From NCBI GenBank assembly GCA_963921825.1, contig OY997590.1, positions 43,045,039-43,109,038 of the forward strand: 64,000 nt of DNA, written 5' to 3'. The notes beneath the pieces are model-generated. The model was not told where the DNA came from, did not search any database, and saw only the letters and a list, made by a program, of their open reading frames with translations. Position numbers and translations under genes: made by a program. Positions 1 through 15,600 of the stretch are shown piece after piece (position 1 is the first letter of the stretch; every line of letters starts with the position of its first letter). The DNA is from Erodium maritimum. Lineage: Eukaryota > Streptophyta > Magnoliopsida > Geraniales > Geraniaceae.

Positions 1-3000
1 AAACGTGTCTCGACAAACCGGCAAGATACACTGACCGGCATTAAATATTGGTCGGCCCACCTCTAGTGTGTCTCGACCAACCTCAATACAACGGTCGTCC
101 ACCGATGATTCTCCATGAACACTACTCCACATTATCCCTTTCCATTCCACCTATCCTCCAAAACAAACCTTCCGACCGTCCTCCATGACATCCTTCTCCT
201 CTATGAACTTTTTCGTGTAGCCACTACCAACCACATGCACTAGTCCAACTCCAAAATGGAACTAACTCATCTCAAGTCCCAAGCGTACTTACAAATTTCA
301 AAGGTGTAAGGGTAGAGAACACATTATTAGGTGTAAGATATCTAGACAAGTAATTTGTTTCATTAGAATTGAAAGATCGCCTGGTCAAATACTGGTCGGT
401 CTGCCGGAAAGAGGCCGACCGCGCCATAATGTGCCACAAAATATATCGACCGACGCGAGGTCTCGGCTGGCCCAGCTCAAACATGTCTCGACCAACCGAC
501 CGACATTAATTATTGGACGGCCCACCTCTAGTGTGTCTCGGCCAACCTCATTACAACGGTCGTCCACCGATGATTCTCCACGAACACCACTCCACATTAC
601 CCTTTCTATCCAACCTATCCTTTAAAACAAACCTTCCGACCTTGCTCCATGACATCCTCCTTCGCTATGAACTCTTTCGCGAATCCACTACCACCCACAT
701 GCACTAGTCCAACTCCAAAATGGAACTAACTCATCACAAGTCCAAAGCGTACTTATACATTTCAAAGGTGTAAGGGTAGAGAACACGTTATTAGGTGTAA
801 GATATCAAGTAAAGTTATATTGTTTCATTAGAGTTGAAAGGTCGCCGAATAAAATATTGGTCGGTCTGCGCGGAAAGAGGCCGATTGCTCCATAATATGC
901 CACAAAACATGTCGACCGACTCGAGGTATCGGCCGGCCCAGCTCAAACCTATCTAGACCAACCGGTAGGACAGACCGACCAGAAATAAATATTGGGCGGC
1001 CCACCTCTAGTGTGCCTCGACCAACCTAAAAAAACGGTTGTCCACCGATGATTCTACTTGAACACTACTCCACATTACCCTTTCCATCCAACCTATCACC
1101 CAAAACAAACCTTCCGACCCTCCCCCATGGCATCCTCCTCCGATATGAACTCTTTCGCGTATACACTACCTCCCACTTGCACTAGTCCAACTCAATAACG
1201 GAACTACCTCATCCCAAGTTTCTAGCGTACTTATAAAATTTAAAAGGTGTAAGGGTAGAGATTACGTTATTAGGTGTAAGATATCCAGACAAGTAATTTG
1301 TTTCATTAGAATTGAAAGGGCACCTAATAAAATATTGGTCGGTCTTTCCGGAAAGAGGTCGACCGCGCCATAATGTGCCGCAAAACATGTCGACCGACGC
1401 GAGGTATCGGCCGGCCCAGCTCAAACATGTCTCGACCAACCGACCGACATTAAATATTGGACGACCCACCTCTAGTGTGTCTAGACCAACGTCAAAACAA
1501 CGGCCGTCCACCGATGATTCTCCTTGAACACTACTCCATATTACCCTTTCCATCCAACCTATCATCCAAAACAAACCTTCCGACCCTTCTCCTCTATGAA
1601 CTCTTTCGCGAATCCACAACAACTGACATGCACTAGTCTAACTCAAAAATGAAACTACCACATCCTAAATTTCAAAGGTGTATGGGTAGAGAACACGTTA
1701 TTCGCCTAGTCAAATATGGGTCGGTCTTCCGAGAAAGAGGACGACCGCGCCTTTATGAGCTGAAAAACATGTCGACCGATGATTCTCCTTGAACACTACT
1801 CCACATTACCCTTTCCATCCAACCTATCCTCCAAAACAAACCTTCCGACCCTCCTCCATGACATACTCCTCCTCTATGAACTCTTTCGAGAATCCAGTAC
1901 CACCTACATGCATTAGTCCAACTCCAAAATGGAACTACCTCATCCCAAGTCCCAAGCGTACTTATAAATTTCAAAGGTGTAAGGGTAGAGATTACGTTAT
2001 TAAGTGTAAGATATCCAGAAAAGTAATTTGTTTCATTGGAATTGAAATGTCGCCTAGTCAAATATTGGTCGATCTTCCGAGAAAGACACCGACCGCGCCA
2101 TAATGTGTTGTAAAACATGTCGACTGATGCGAGGTATTGGCCGGCCTAGCTGAAACGTGTCTCGACCAAACGACAAGACAGACCGACCATCATTAAATAT
2201 TGGACGGCCCACCTCTAGTGTGCTCGACCAACCTAAAAACAAAGGTCGTCCACCCATGATTCTCCTTGAACACTACTCCACATTACCCTTTCCATCCATC
2301 CTATCCTCCAAAACAAACCTTCCGACCCTCCTACATGGCATCCTCCTCCTCTATGAACTCTTTCGAGAATCCACTACCACCCACATACACTAGTCCAACT
2401 CCAAAACGGAATTACCTCATCCCAAGTCCCAAGCGTACTTATAAATTTTAAAGGTGTAAGGGTAGAGAATACGTTATTAGGTGTAAGATATCCAGACAAC
2501 TACTTTGTTTCATTGGAATTCAAAGGTTGCCAAGTCAAATATTGGTCGATATTCCGAGAAAGAGGCCGACAGCGCCATAATGTGGTGCAAAACATGTCGT
2601 CCGACGCGAGGTATTGGCCCGACCAGCTCAAACGTGTCTCGACAAACCGGTAAGACAGACCGACCGTCATTAAATATTGGCCGGCCCACCTCTAGTGTGT
2701 CTCGACCAAGCAAAAAACAACGGTCGTCCACCGATGATACTCCTTGAACACTACTCCACATTACCCTTTCCATCCAACCTATCCTCCAAAACAAACCTTC
2801 CGACCCTCCTTCGTGACATACTCCTCCTCTATGAACTCTTTCGAGAATCCACTACCACCCACATGCATTAGTCCAACTCCAAAATGGAACTACCTCATCC
2901 CAAGTCCCAAGCGTACTTATAAATTTCAAAGGTGCAAGGGTAGAGATTACGTTATTAGGTGCAAGATATCCAGAAATGTAATTTGTTTCATTGGGATTGA

Positions 3001-6000
3001 AAGGTCGCCTAGTCAAATATTGGACGGTCTTCCGAGAAAGAGGCCGAACGCGCCATAATGTGCTGCAAAACATGTCGACTTTCGCGCGATATATTGGCCG
3101 GCCTAGCTCAAACGTGTCTCGACCAACCGGGCTTCATTAAATATTGGCTGACCCACCTCTAGTGTGTCTCGACCAACCTAAAAACAACAGTCGTCCACTG
3201 ATGATTGTCCTTGAACACTACTCTACATTACCTTTTCCAACCAACCTATCCTCCAAAACAAACCTTCAGACCCTCCTCCATGACATCCTCCTCCTCTATG
3301 AACTCTTTCGAGAATCCACTACCACCCACATGCACTAGTCCGACTCCAAAATGGAACTACCTCATCCCAAGTCCCAAGCGTAATTATAAATTTCAAAGGT
3401 GTAAGGGTAGAGAACACGTTATTAGGTGTAACATATCCAGACAAGTAATTTGTTTCATTGGAATTGAAAGGTCGCCAAGTTAAATATTGGTCGGTCTTCC
3501 AAGAAAGAGGTCAACCGCGCCATAATGTGCTGCAAAACATATCGACCGACACGAGATATTGTTCGGACCAGCTCAAACGTGTCTTGACAAACCGGTAAGA
3601 CAGACCGACCGTCATTAAATATTGGCCGGCCCACCTCTAGTGTGTCTCGACCAAGCTAAAAACAACGGTTGTCCATCGATGATACTCCTTGAACACTACT
3701 CCACACTACCCTTTCCACCCAACCTATCCTCGAAAACAAACCTTCCGACCCTCCTCCATGACATACTCCTCCTCTATAAACTCTTTCGAGAATCCACTAC
3801 CACCCACATGTACTAGTCCAACTCCAAAATGGAACTACCTCATCCAAAGTCCCAAGCGTACTTATAAATTTCAAAGGTGTAAGGGTAGAGAATACGTTAT
3901 TAGGTGTAAGATATCCAGAAAAGTAATTTGTTTCATTGGAATTGAAAGGTCGCCTAGTCAAATATTGGTCGGTCTTCCGAGAAAGAGACCGACCGCGCCA
4001 TAATGTGCTGTAAAACATGTCGACTGACGCGAGGTATTGGCCGGCCCAGCTGAAACGTGTCTCGACCAAACGACAAGACAGACTGACTGTCATTAAATAT
4101 TGGACGGCCCACCTCTAATATGTCTCGACCAACCTAAAATCAAAGGTCGTCCACCGATGATTCTCCTTGAACACTACTCCACATTACCCTTTCCATCCAA
4201 CCCATCCTCCAAAACAAACCTTCCGACCCTCCTCCATGACATCCTCCTCCTCTATGAACTCTTTCGAGAATCCACTACCACCCTCATACACTAGTCCAAC
4301 TCCAAAATGGAACTACCTCATCCCAAGTCCCACGCGTACTTATAAATTTCAAAGGTGTAAGGGTAGAAAATACGTTATTAGGTGTAAGATATCCAGACAA
4401 GTACTTTGTTTGATTGGAATTCAAAGGTTGCCAAGTCAAATATTGGTCGGTCTTCCGAGACAGAAGCCGACCGCGCCATAATGTGCTGCAAAACATGTCG
4501 ACCGACACGAGGTATTGGCCGGACCAGCTGAAACGTGTCTCGACAAACCGTCAAGACAGACCGACTGTCATTAAATATTGGCTAGCCCACCTCTAGTGTA
4601 TCTCGATCAAGCTAAAAACAACGGTTGTCCACCGTTGACACTCCTTGAACACTACTCCACATTACCCTTTACATTCAACCTATCCTCCAAAACAAACCTT
4701 CCGACCCTCCTCCGTGACATACTCCTCCTCTATGAACTCTTTCGAGAATCCAGTACCACCCACATGCATTAGTCCACCTCCAAAATGGAACTACCTAAAC
4801 CCAAGTCCCAAGCGTACTTATAAATTTCAAAGGTGTAAGTGTAGAGATTACGTTATTTGTTTCATTGGGATTGAAAGGTCGCCTAGTCAAATATTAGACG
4901 GTCTTCCGAGAAAGAGGCCGACCGCGCCATAATGTGCTGCAAAATATGTCAACTTTTGCGCGGTATTGGCCGGTCCAGCTCAAACGTGTCTCGACCAACC
5001 GCCAAGACAAACCGACCGTCATTAAATATTGGCTGACCCACCTCTAGTGTGTCTCGACCAACCTAAAAACAACAGTTGTCCACTGATGATTCTCCTTGAA
5101 CACTATTCCACATTACCCTTTCCAATCAACATATCCTCCAAAACATACCTTCCGACCATCCGCCAAGACATCCTCCTCCTCAATGAACTCTTTCTAGAAT
5201 CCACTACCACCCACATGAACTAGTCCAACACCAAAATGGAACTACCTCATCCCAAGTCCCACGCGTACTTATAAATTTCAAAGGTGTAAGGGTAGAGAAC
5301 ACGTTATTAGGTGTAAGATATCCAGACAAGTAATTTATTTCATTGGAATTGAAAGTTCGCCAAGTTAAATATTGGTCGGTCTTCCGAGAAAGAGGCCAAC
5401 CGCGCCATAATGTGCTGCAAAACATGTCGACCGACGTGAGGTATTGTCGGACCAGCTCAAACGTGTCTCGACAAACCGGTAAGACAGACCGACCGTCATT
5501 AAATATTGGCCGGCCCACCTCTAGTGTGTCTCGACAAAGCTAAAAACAACGGTCGTCCACCGATGATACTCCTTGAACACTACTGCACATTACCCTTTCC
5601 ATCCAACCTATCTTCTAAAACAAACCTCCGACCCTCCTCCATTACATACTCCTCCTCTATAAACTCTTTCGAGAATCCACTACCACCCACATGTACTAGT
5701 CCAACTCCAAAATGGAACTACCTCATCCAGAGTCCCAAGCGTACTTATAAATTTCAAAGGTGTTAGGGTAGAGAATACGTTATTAGGTGTAAGATATCCA
5801 GAAAAGTAATTTGTTTCATTGGAATTGAAAGGTCGCCTAGTCAAATATTGGTCGGTCTTCCGAGAAAGAGACCGACCGCGCCATAATGTGCTGTAAAACA
5901 TGTCGACTGACGCGAGGTATTGGCCGGCCTAGCTGAAACGTGTCTCGACCAAACGACAAGACAGACCGACGGTCATTAAATATTGGACGTCCCACCTCTA

Positions 6001-6659
6001 GTATGTGTCGACCAACCTAAAAACAAAGGTCGTCCACCGATGATTCTCCTTGAACACTACTCCACATTACCCTTTCCACCCAACCCATCCTCCAAAACAA
6101 ACCTTCCGACCCTCCTCCATGGCATCCTCCTCCTCTACGAACTCTTTCGAGAATCCACTACCACCCTTATACACTAGTCCAACTCCAAAATGGAACTACC
6201 TCATCCCAAGTCCCACGCGTACTTATAAATTTCAAAGGTGTAAGGGTAGAGAATACGTTATTAGGTGTAAGATATCCAGACAAGTACTTTGTTTCATTGC
6301 AATTCAAAGGTCGGCAAGTCAAATATTGGTCGGTCTTCCGAGAAAGAGGCCGACCGCGCCATAATGTGCTGCAAAACATGTCGACCGACGCGAGGTATTG
6401 GTCGGACCAGCTGAAACGTGTCTCGACAAACCGGCAAGACAGACCGACTGTCATTAAATATTGGGTGACCCACCTCTAGTGTGTCTCGACCAAGCTAAAA
6501 ACAACGGTCGTCCACCGATGACACTCCTTGAACACTACTCCACATTACCCTTTCCATCCAACCTATCCTCCAAAACAAACCTTCTGACCCTCCTCCGCGA
6601 CATACTCCTCCTCTATGAACTCTTTCGAGAATCCAGTACCACCTACATGCATTAGTCCA
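1..6659. repeat. Diverged ~477-bp satellite monomers (left flank of array)
   Basis: Tandem monomers are recognised by the anchor CCGATGATTCTCC or close variants, at about 102, 567, 1045, 1511, 1776 and 2253 and then roughly every 475-482 bp. Other landmarks in each monomer are CCTTTCCATCCAACC, TCCAAAATGGAACTACC, AAATATTGG (twice) and CATGTCGACCGAC. Monomers differ by point changes and small indels. The 1511-1776 interval is only 265 bp, a monomer with a large internal deletion, and one near 4850 lacks about 26 bp. I do not recognise the family. Short open frames on both strands recur once per monomer but look like a result of composition, not genes. Confidence 0.93.
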
Positions 6660-9600
6660 ACTCCAAAATAGAACTACCTCATCCCAAGTCCCACGCGTAC
6701 TTATAAATTTCAAAGGTGTAAGGGTAGAGAACATGTTATTAGGTGTAAGATATCCAGACAAGTAATTTGTTTCATTGGAATTGAAAGGTCGCCAAGTGAA
6801 ATATTGGTCGGTCTTCCGAGAAAGAGGCCAACCGCGCCATAATATGCTGCAAATCATGTCGACCGACGCGAGGTATTGTCGGACCAGCTCAAACGTGTCT
6901 CGACAAACCGGTAAGACAGACCGACCGTCATTAAATATTGGCCGACCCACCTCTAGTGTGTCTCGACAAAGCTAAAAACAACGGTCGTCCACCGATGATA
7001 CTCCTTGAACACTACTGCACATTACCCTTTCCATCCAACCTATCCTCTAAAACAAACCTTCCGACCCTCCTCCATGACATACTCCTCTATAAACTCTTTC
7101 GAGAATCCACTACCACCCACATGTACTAGTGCAACTCCAAAATGGAACTACCTCATCCAAAGTCCAAAGCGTACTTATAAATTTCAAAGGTGTAAGGGTA
7201 GAGATTACGTTATCAGGTGTAAGATATCCAGAAAAGTAATTTGTTTCATTGGAATTGAAAGGTCGCCTAGTCAAATATTGGTTGGTCTTCCGAGAAAGAG
7301 ACCGACCGCGCCATAATGTGGAGTAAAACATGTCGACTGACGCGAGGTATTGGCCGGCCCAGCTGAAACGTGTCTCGACCAAACGACAAGACAGACCGAC
7401 CGTCATTAAATATTGGACGACCCACCTCTAATGTGTCTCGACCAACCTAAAAACGAAGGTCGTACACCGATGATTCTCCTTGGACAGTACTCCACATTAC
7501 CCTTTTCATCCAACCTATCCTCCAAAACAAACCTTCCGACCCTCCTCCATGGCATCCTCCTCTTCTATGAACTCTTTCGAGAATCCACTACCACCCACAA
7601 ATACCAGTCCAACTCCAAAATGGAACTACCTCATCCCAAGTCCCACGCGTACTTATAAATTTCAAAGGTGTAAGGGTAGAGAACACGTTATTAGGTGTAA
7701 GATATCCAGACAAGTAATTTGTTTCATTGGAATTGAAAGGTCGCCAAGTTAAATATTGGTCGGTCTTCCGAGAAAGAGGCCAACCGCGCCATAATGTGCT
7801 GCAAATCATGTCGACCGACGCGAGGTATTGTCGGACCAGCTCAAACGTGTCTCGACAAACCGGTAAGACAGACCGACCGTCATTAAATATTGGCCGACCC
7901 ACCTCTAGTGTGTCTCGACAAAGCTAAAAACAACGGTCGTCCACCGATGATACTCCTTGAACACTACTGCACATTACCCTTTCCATCCAACCTATCCTCT
8001 AAAACAAACCTTCCGACCCTCCTCCATGACATACTCCTCCTCTATAAACTCTTTCGAGAATCCACTACCACCCACATGTACTAGTGCAACTCCAAAATGG
8101 AACTACCTCATCCAAAGTCCAAAGCGTACTTATAAATTTCAAAGGTGTAAGGGTAGAGATTACGTTATCAGGTGTAAGATATCCAGAAAAGTAATTTGTT
8201 TCATTGGAATTGAAAGGTCGCCTAGTCAAATATTGGTTGGTCTTCCGAGAAAGAGACCGACCGCGCCATAATGTGGAGTAAAACATGTCGACTGACGCGA
8301 GGTATTGGCCGGCCCAGCTGAAACGTGTCTCGACCAAACGACAAGACAGACCGACCGTCATTAAATATTGGACGACCCACCTCTAATGTGTCTCGACCAA
8401 CCTAAAAACGAAGGTCGTACACCGATGATTCTCCTTGGACAGTACTCCACATTACCCTTTTCATCCAACCTATCCTCCAAAACAAACCTTCCGACCCTCC
8501 TCCATGGCATCCTCCTCTTCTATGAACTCTTTCGAGAATCCACTACCACCCACAAATACCAGTCCAACTCCAAAATGGAACTACCTCATCCCAAGTCCCA
8601 CGCGTACTTATAAATTTCAAAGGTGTAAGGGTAGAGAACACGTTATTAGGTGTAAGATATCCAGACAAGTAATTTGTTTCATTGGAATTGAAAGGTCGCC
8701 AAGTTAAATATTGGTCGGTCTTCCGAGAAAGAGGCCAACCGCGCCATAATGTGCTGCAAATCATGTCGACCGACGCGAGGTATTGTCGGACCAGCTCAAA
8801 CGTGTCTCGACAAACCGGTAAGACAGACCGACCGTCATTAAATATTGGCCGACCCACCTCTAGTGTGTCTCGACAAAGCTAAAAACAACGGTCGTCCACC
8901 GATGATACTCCTTGAACACTACTGCACATTACCCTTTCCATCCAACCTATCCTCTAAAACAAACCTTCCGACCCTCCTCCATGACATACTCCTCCTCTAT
9001 AAACTCTTTCGAGAATCCACTACCACCCACATGTACTAGTGCAACTCCAAAATGGAACTACCTCATCCAAAGTCCAAAGCGTACTTATAAATTTCAAAGG
9101 TGTAAGGGTAGAGATTACGTTATCAGGTGTAAGATATCCAGAAAAGTAATTTGTTTCATTGGAATTGAAAGGTCGCCTAGTCAAATATTGGTTGGTCTTC
9201 CGAGAAAGAGACCGACCGCGCCATAATGTGGAGTAAAACATGTCGACTGACGCGAGGTATTGGCCGGCCCAGCTGAAACGTGTCTCGACCAAACGACAAG
9301 ACAGACCGACCGTCATTAAATATTGGACGACCCACCTCTAATGTGTCTCGACCAACCTAAAAACGAAGGTCGTACACCGATGATTCTCCTTGGACAGTAC
9401 TCCACATTACCCTTTTCATCCAACCTATCCTCCAAAACAAACCTTCCGACCCTCCTCCATGGCATCCTCCTCTTCTATGAACTCTTTCGAGAATCCACTA
9501 CCACCCACAAATACCAGTCCAACTCCAAAATGGAACTACCTCATCCCAAGTCCCACGCGTACTTATAAATTTCAAAGGTGTAAGGGTAGAGAACACGTTA

Positions 9601-12600
9601 TTAGGTGTAAGATATCCAGACAAGTAATTTGTTTCATTGGAATTGAAAGGTCGCCAAGTTAAATATTGGTCGGTCTTCCGAGAAAGAGGCCAACCGCGCC
9701 ATAATGTGCTGCAAATCATGTCGACCGACGCGAGGTATTGTCGGACCAGCTCAAACGTGTCTCGACAAACCGGTAAGACAGACCGACCGTCATTAAATAT
9801 TGGCCGACCCACCTCTAGTGTGTCTCGACAAAGCTAAAAACAACGGTCGTCCACCGATGATACTCCTTGAACACTACTGCACATTACCCTTTCCATCCAA
9901 CCTATCCTCTAAAACAAACCTTCCGACCCTCCTCCATGACATACTCCTCCTCTATAAACTCTTTCGAGAATCCACTACCACCCACATGTACTAGTGCAAC
10001 TCCAAAATGGAACTACCTCATCCAAAGTCCAAAGCGTACTTATAAATTTCAAAGGTGTAAGGGTAGAGATTACGTTATCAGGTGTAAGATATCCAGAAAA
10101 GTAATTTGTTTCATTGGAATTGAAAGGTCGCCTAGTCAAATATTGGTTGGTCTTCCGAGAAAGAGACCGACCGCGCCATAATGTGGAGTAAAACATGTCG
10201 ACTGACGCGAGGTATTGGCCGGCCCAGCTGAAACGTGTCTCGACCAAACGACAAGACAGACCGACCGTCATTAAATATTGGACGACCCACCTCTAATGTG
10301 TCTCGACCAACCTATAAACGAAGGTCGTACACCGATGATTCTCCTTGGACAGTACTCCACATTACCCTTTTCATCCAACCTATCCTCCAAAACAAACCTT
10401 CCGACCCTCCTCCATGGCATCCTCCTCTTCTATGAACTCTTTCGAGAATCCACTACCACCCACAAATACCAGTCCAACTCCAAAATGGAACTACCTCATC
10501 CCAAGTCCCACGCGTACTTATAAATTTCAAAGGTGTAAGGGTAGAGAACACGTTATTAGGTGTAAGATATCCAGACAAGTAATTTGTTTCATTGGAATTG
10601 AAAGGTCGCCAAGTTAAATATTGGTCGGTCTTCCGAGAAAGAGGCCAACCGCGCCATAATGTGCTGCAAATCATGTCGACCGACGCGAGGTATTGTCGGA
10701 CCAGCTCAAACGTGTCTCGACAAACCGGTAAGACAGACCGACCGTCATTAAATATTGGCCGACCCACCTCTAGTGTGTCTCGACAAAGCTAAAAACAACG
10801 GTCGTCCACCGATGATACTCCTTGAACACTACTGCACATTACCCTTTCCATCCAACCTATCCTCTAAAACAAACCTTCCGACCCTCCTCCATGACATACT
10901 CCTCCTCTATAAACTCTTTCGAGAATCCACTACCACCCACATGTACTAGTGCAACTCCAAAATGGAACTACCTCATCCAAAGTCCAAAGCGTACTTATAA
11001 ATTTCAAAGGTGTAAGGGTAGAGATTACGTTATCAGGTGTAAGATATCCAGAAAAGTAATTTGTTTCATTGGAATTGAAAGGTCGCCTAGTCAAATATTG
11101 GTTGGTCTTCCGAGAAAGAGACCGACCGCGCCATAATGTGGAGTAAAACATGTCGACTGACGCGAGGTATTGGCCGGCCCAGCTGAAACGTGTCTCGACC
11201 AAACGACAAGACAGACCGACCGTCATTAAATATTGGACGACCCACCTCTAATGTGTCTCGACCAACCTAAAAACGAAGGTCGTACACCGATGATTCTCCT
11301 TGGACAGTACTCCACATTACCCTTTTCATCCAACCTATCCTCCAAAACAAACCTTCCGACCCTCCTCCATGGCATCCTCCTCTTCTATGAACTCTTTCGA
11401 GAATCCACTACCACCCACAAATACCAGTCCAACTCCAAAATGGAACTACCTCATCCCAAGTCCCACGCGTACTTATAAATTTCAAAGGTGTAAGGGTAGA
11501 GAACACGTTATTAGGTGTAAGATATCCAGACAAGTAATTTGTTTCATTGGAATTGAAAGGTCGCCAAGTTAAATATTGGTCGGTCTTCCGAGAAAGAGGC
11601 CAACCGCGCCATAATGTGCTGCAAATCATGTCGACCGACGCGAGGTATTGTCGGACCAGCTCAAACGTGTCTCGACAAACCGGTAAGACAGACCGACCGT
11701 CATTAAATATTGGCCGACCCACCTCTAGTGTGTCTCGACAAAGCTAAAAACAACGGTCGTCCACCGATGATACTCCTTGAACACTACTGCACATTACCCT
11801 TTCCATCCAACCTATCCTCTAAAACAAACCTTCCGACCCTCCTCCATGACATACTCCTCCTCTATAAACTCTTTCGAGAATCCACTACCACCCACATGTA
11901 CTAGTGCAACTCCAAAATGGAACTACCTCATCCAAAGTCCAAAGCGTACTTATAAATTTCAAAGGTGTAAGGGTAGAGATTACGTTATCAGGTGTAAGAT
12001 ATCCAGAAAAGTAATTTGTTTCATTGGAATTGAAAGGTCGCCTAGTCAAATATTGGTTGGTCTTCCGAGAAAGAGACCGACCGCGCCATAATGTGGAGTA
12101 AAACATGTCGACTGACGCGAGGTATTGGCCGGCCCAGCTGAAACGTGTCTCGACCAAACGACAAGACAGACCGACCGTCATTAAATATTGGACGACCCAC
12201 CTCTAATGTGTCTCGACCAACCTATAAACGAAGGTCGTACACCGATGATTCTCCTTGGACAGTACTCCACATTACCCTTTTCATCCAACCTATCCTCCAA
12301 AACAAACCTTCCGACCCTCCTCCATGGCATCCTCCTCTTCTATGAACTCTTTCGAGAATCCACTACCACCCACAAATACCAGTCCAACTCCAAAATGGAA
12401 CTACCTCATCCCAAGTCCCACGCGTACTTATAAATTTCAAAGGTGTAAGGGTAGAGAACACGTTATTAGGTGTAAGATATCCAGACAAGTAATTTGTTTC
12501 ATTGGAATTGAAAGGTCGCCAAGTTAAATATTGGTCGGTCTTCCGAGAAAGAGGCCAACCGCGCCATAATGTGCTGCAAATCATGTCGACCGACGCGAGG

Positions 12601-15600
12601 TATTGTCGGACCAGCTCAAACGTGTCTCGACAAACCGGTAAGACAGACCGACCGTCATTAAATATTGGCCGACCCACCTCTAGTGTGTCTCGACAAAGCT
12701 AAAAACAACGGTCGTCCACCGATGATACTCCTTGAACACTACTGCACATTACCCTTTCCATCCAACCTATCCTCTAAAACAAACCTTCCGACCCTCCTCC
12801 ATGACATACTCCTCCTCTATAAACTCTTTCGAGAATCCACTACCACCCACATGTACTAGTGCAACTCCAAAATGGAACTACCTCATCCAAAGTCCAAAGC
12901 GTACTTATAAATTTCAAAGGTGTAAGGGTAGAGATTACGTTATCAGGTGTAAGATATCCAGAAAAGTAATTTGTTTCATTGGAATTGAAAGGTCGCCTAG
13001 TCAAATATTGGTTGGTCTTCCGAGAAAGAGACCGACCGCGCCATAATGTGGAGTAAAACATGTCGACTGACGCGAGGTATTGGCCGGCCCAGCTGAAACG
13101 TGTCTCGACCAAACGACAAGACAGACCGACCGTCATTAAATATTGGACGACCCACCTCTAATGTGTCTCGACCAACCTAAAAACGAAGGTCGTACACCGA
13201 TGATTCTCCTTGGACAGTACTCCACATTACCCTTTTCATCCAACCTATCCTCCAAAACAAACCTTCCGACCCTCCTCCATGGCATCCTCCTCTTCTATGA
13301 ACTCTTTCGAGAATCCACTACCACCCACAAATACCAGTCCAACTCCAAAATGGAACTACCTCATCCCAAGTCCCACGCGTACTTATAAATTTCAAAGGTG
13401 TAAGGGTAGAGAACACGTTATTAGGTGTAAGATATCCAGACAAGTAATTTGTTTCATTGGAATTGAAAGGTCGCCAAGTTAAATATTGGTCGGTCTTCCG
13501 AGAAAGAGGCCAACCGCGCCATAATGTGCTGCAAATCATGTCGACCGACGCGAGGTATTGTCGGACCAGCTCAAACGTGTCTCGACAAACCGGTAAGACA
13601 GACCGACCGTCATTAAATATTGGCCGACCCACCTCTAGTGTGTCTCGACAAAGCTAAAAACAACGGTCGTCCACCGATGATACTCCTTGAACACTACTGC
13701 ACATTACCCTTTCCATCCAACCTATCCTCTAAAACAAACCTTCCGACCCTCCTCCATGACATACTCCTCCTCTATAAACTCTTTCGAGAATCCACTACCA
13801 CCCACATGTACTAGTGCAACTCCAAAATGGAACTACCTCATCCAAAGTCCAAAGCGTACTTATAAATTTCAAAGGTGTAAGGGTAGAGATTACGTTATCA
13901 GGTGTAAGATATCCAGAAAAGTAATTTGTTTCATTGGAATTGAAAGGTCGCCTAGTCAAATATTGGTTGGTCTTCCGAGAAAGAGACCGACCGCGCCATA
14001 ATGTGGAGTAAAACATGTCGACTGACGCGAGGTATTGGCCGGCCCAGCTGAAACGTGTCTCGACCAAACGACAAGACAGACCGACCGTCATTAAATATTG
14101 GACGACCCACCTCTAATGTGTCTCGACCAACCTATAAACGAAGGTCGTACACCGATGATTCTCCTTGGACAGTACTCCACATTACCCTTTTCATCCAACC
14201 TATCCTCCAAAACAAACCTTCCGACCCTCCTCCATGGCATCCTCCTCTTCTATGAACTCTTTCGAGAATCCACTACCACCCACAAATACCAGTCCAACTC
14301 CAAAATGGAACTACCTCATCCCAAGTCCCACGCGTACTTATAAATTTCAAAGGTGTAAGGGTAGAGAACACGTTATTAGGTGTAAGATATCCAGACAAGT
14401 AATTTGTTTCATTGGAATTGAAAGGTCGCCAAGTTAAATATTGGTCGGTCTTCCGAGAAAGAGGCCAACCGCGCCATAATGTGCTGCAAATCATGTCGAC
14501 CGACGCGAGGTATTGTCGGACCAGCTCAAACGTGTCTCGACAAACCGGTAAGACAGACCGACCGTCATTAAATATTGGCCGACCCACCTCTAGTGTGTCT
14601 CGACAAAGCTAAAAACAACGGTCGTCCACCGATGATACTCCTTGAACACTACTGCACATTACCCTTTCCATCCAACCTATCCTCTAAAACAAACCTTCCG
14701 ACCCTCCTCCATGACATACTCCTCCTCTATAAACTCTTTCGAGAATCCACTACCACCCACATGTACTAGTGCAACTCCAAAATGGAACTACCTCATCCAA
14801 AGTCCAAAGCGTACTTATAAATTTCAAAGGTGTAAGGGTAGAGATTACGTTATCAGGTGTAAGATATCCAGAAAAGTAATTTGTTTCATTGGAATTGAAA
14901 GGTCGCCTAGTCAAATATTGGTTGGTCTTCCGAGAAAGAGACCGACCGCGCCATAATGTGGAGTAAAACATGTCGACTGACGCGAGGTATTGGCCGGCCC
15001 AGCTGAAACGTGTCTCGACCAAACGACAAGACAGACCGACCGTCATTAAATATTGGACGACCCACCTCTAATGTGTCTCGACCAACCTAAAAACGAAGGT
15101 CGTACACCGATGATTCTCCTTGGACAGTACTCCACATTACCCTTTTCATCCAACCTATCCTCCAAAACAAACCTTCCGACCCTCCTCCATGGCATCCTCC
15201 TCTTCTATGAACTCTTTCGAGAATCCACTACCACCCACAAATACCAGTCCAACTCCAAAATGGAACTACCTCATCCCAAGTCCCACGCGTACTTATAAAT
15301 TTCAAAGGTGTAAGGGTAGAGAACACGTTATTAGGTGTAAGATATCCAGACAAGTAATTTGTTTCATTGGAATTGAAAGGTCGCCAAGTTAAATATTGGT
15401 CGGTCTTCCGAGAAAGAGGCCAACCGCGCCATAATGTGCTGCAAATCATGTCGACCGACGCGAGGTATTGTCGGACCAGCTCAAACGTGTCTCGACAAAC
15501 CGGTAAGACAGACCGACCGTCATTAAATATTGGCCGACCCACCTCTAGTGTGTCTCGACAAAGCTAAAAACAACGGTCGTCCACCGATGATACTCCTTGA

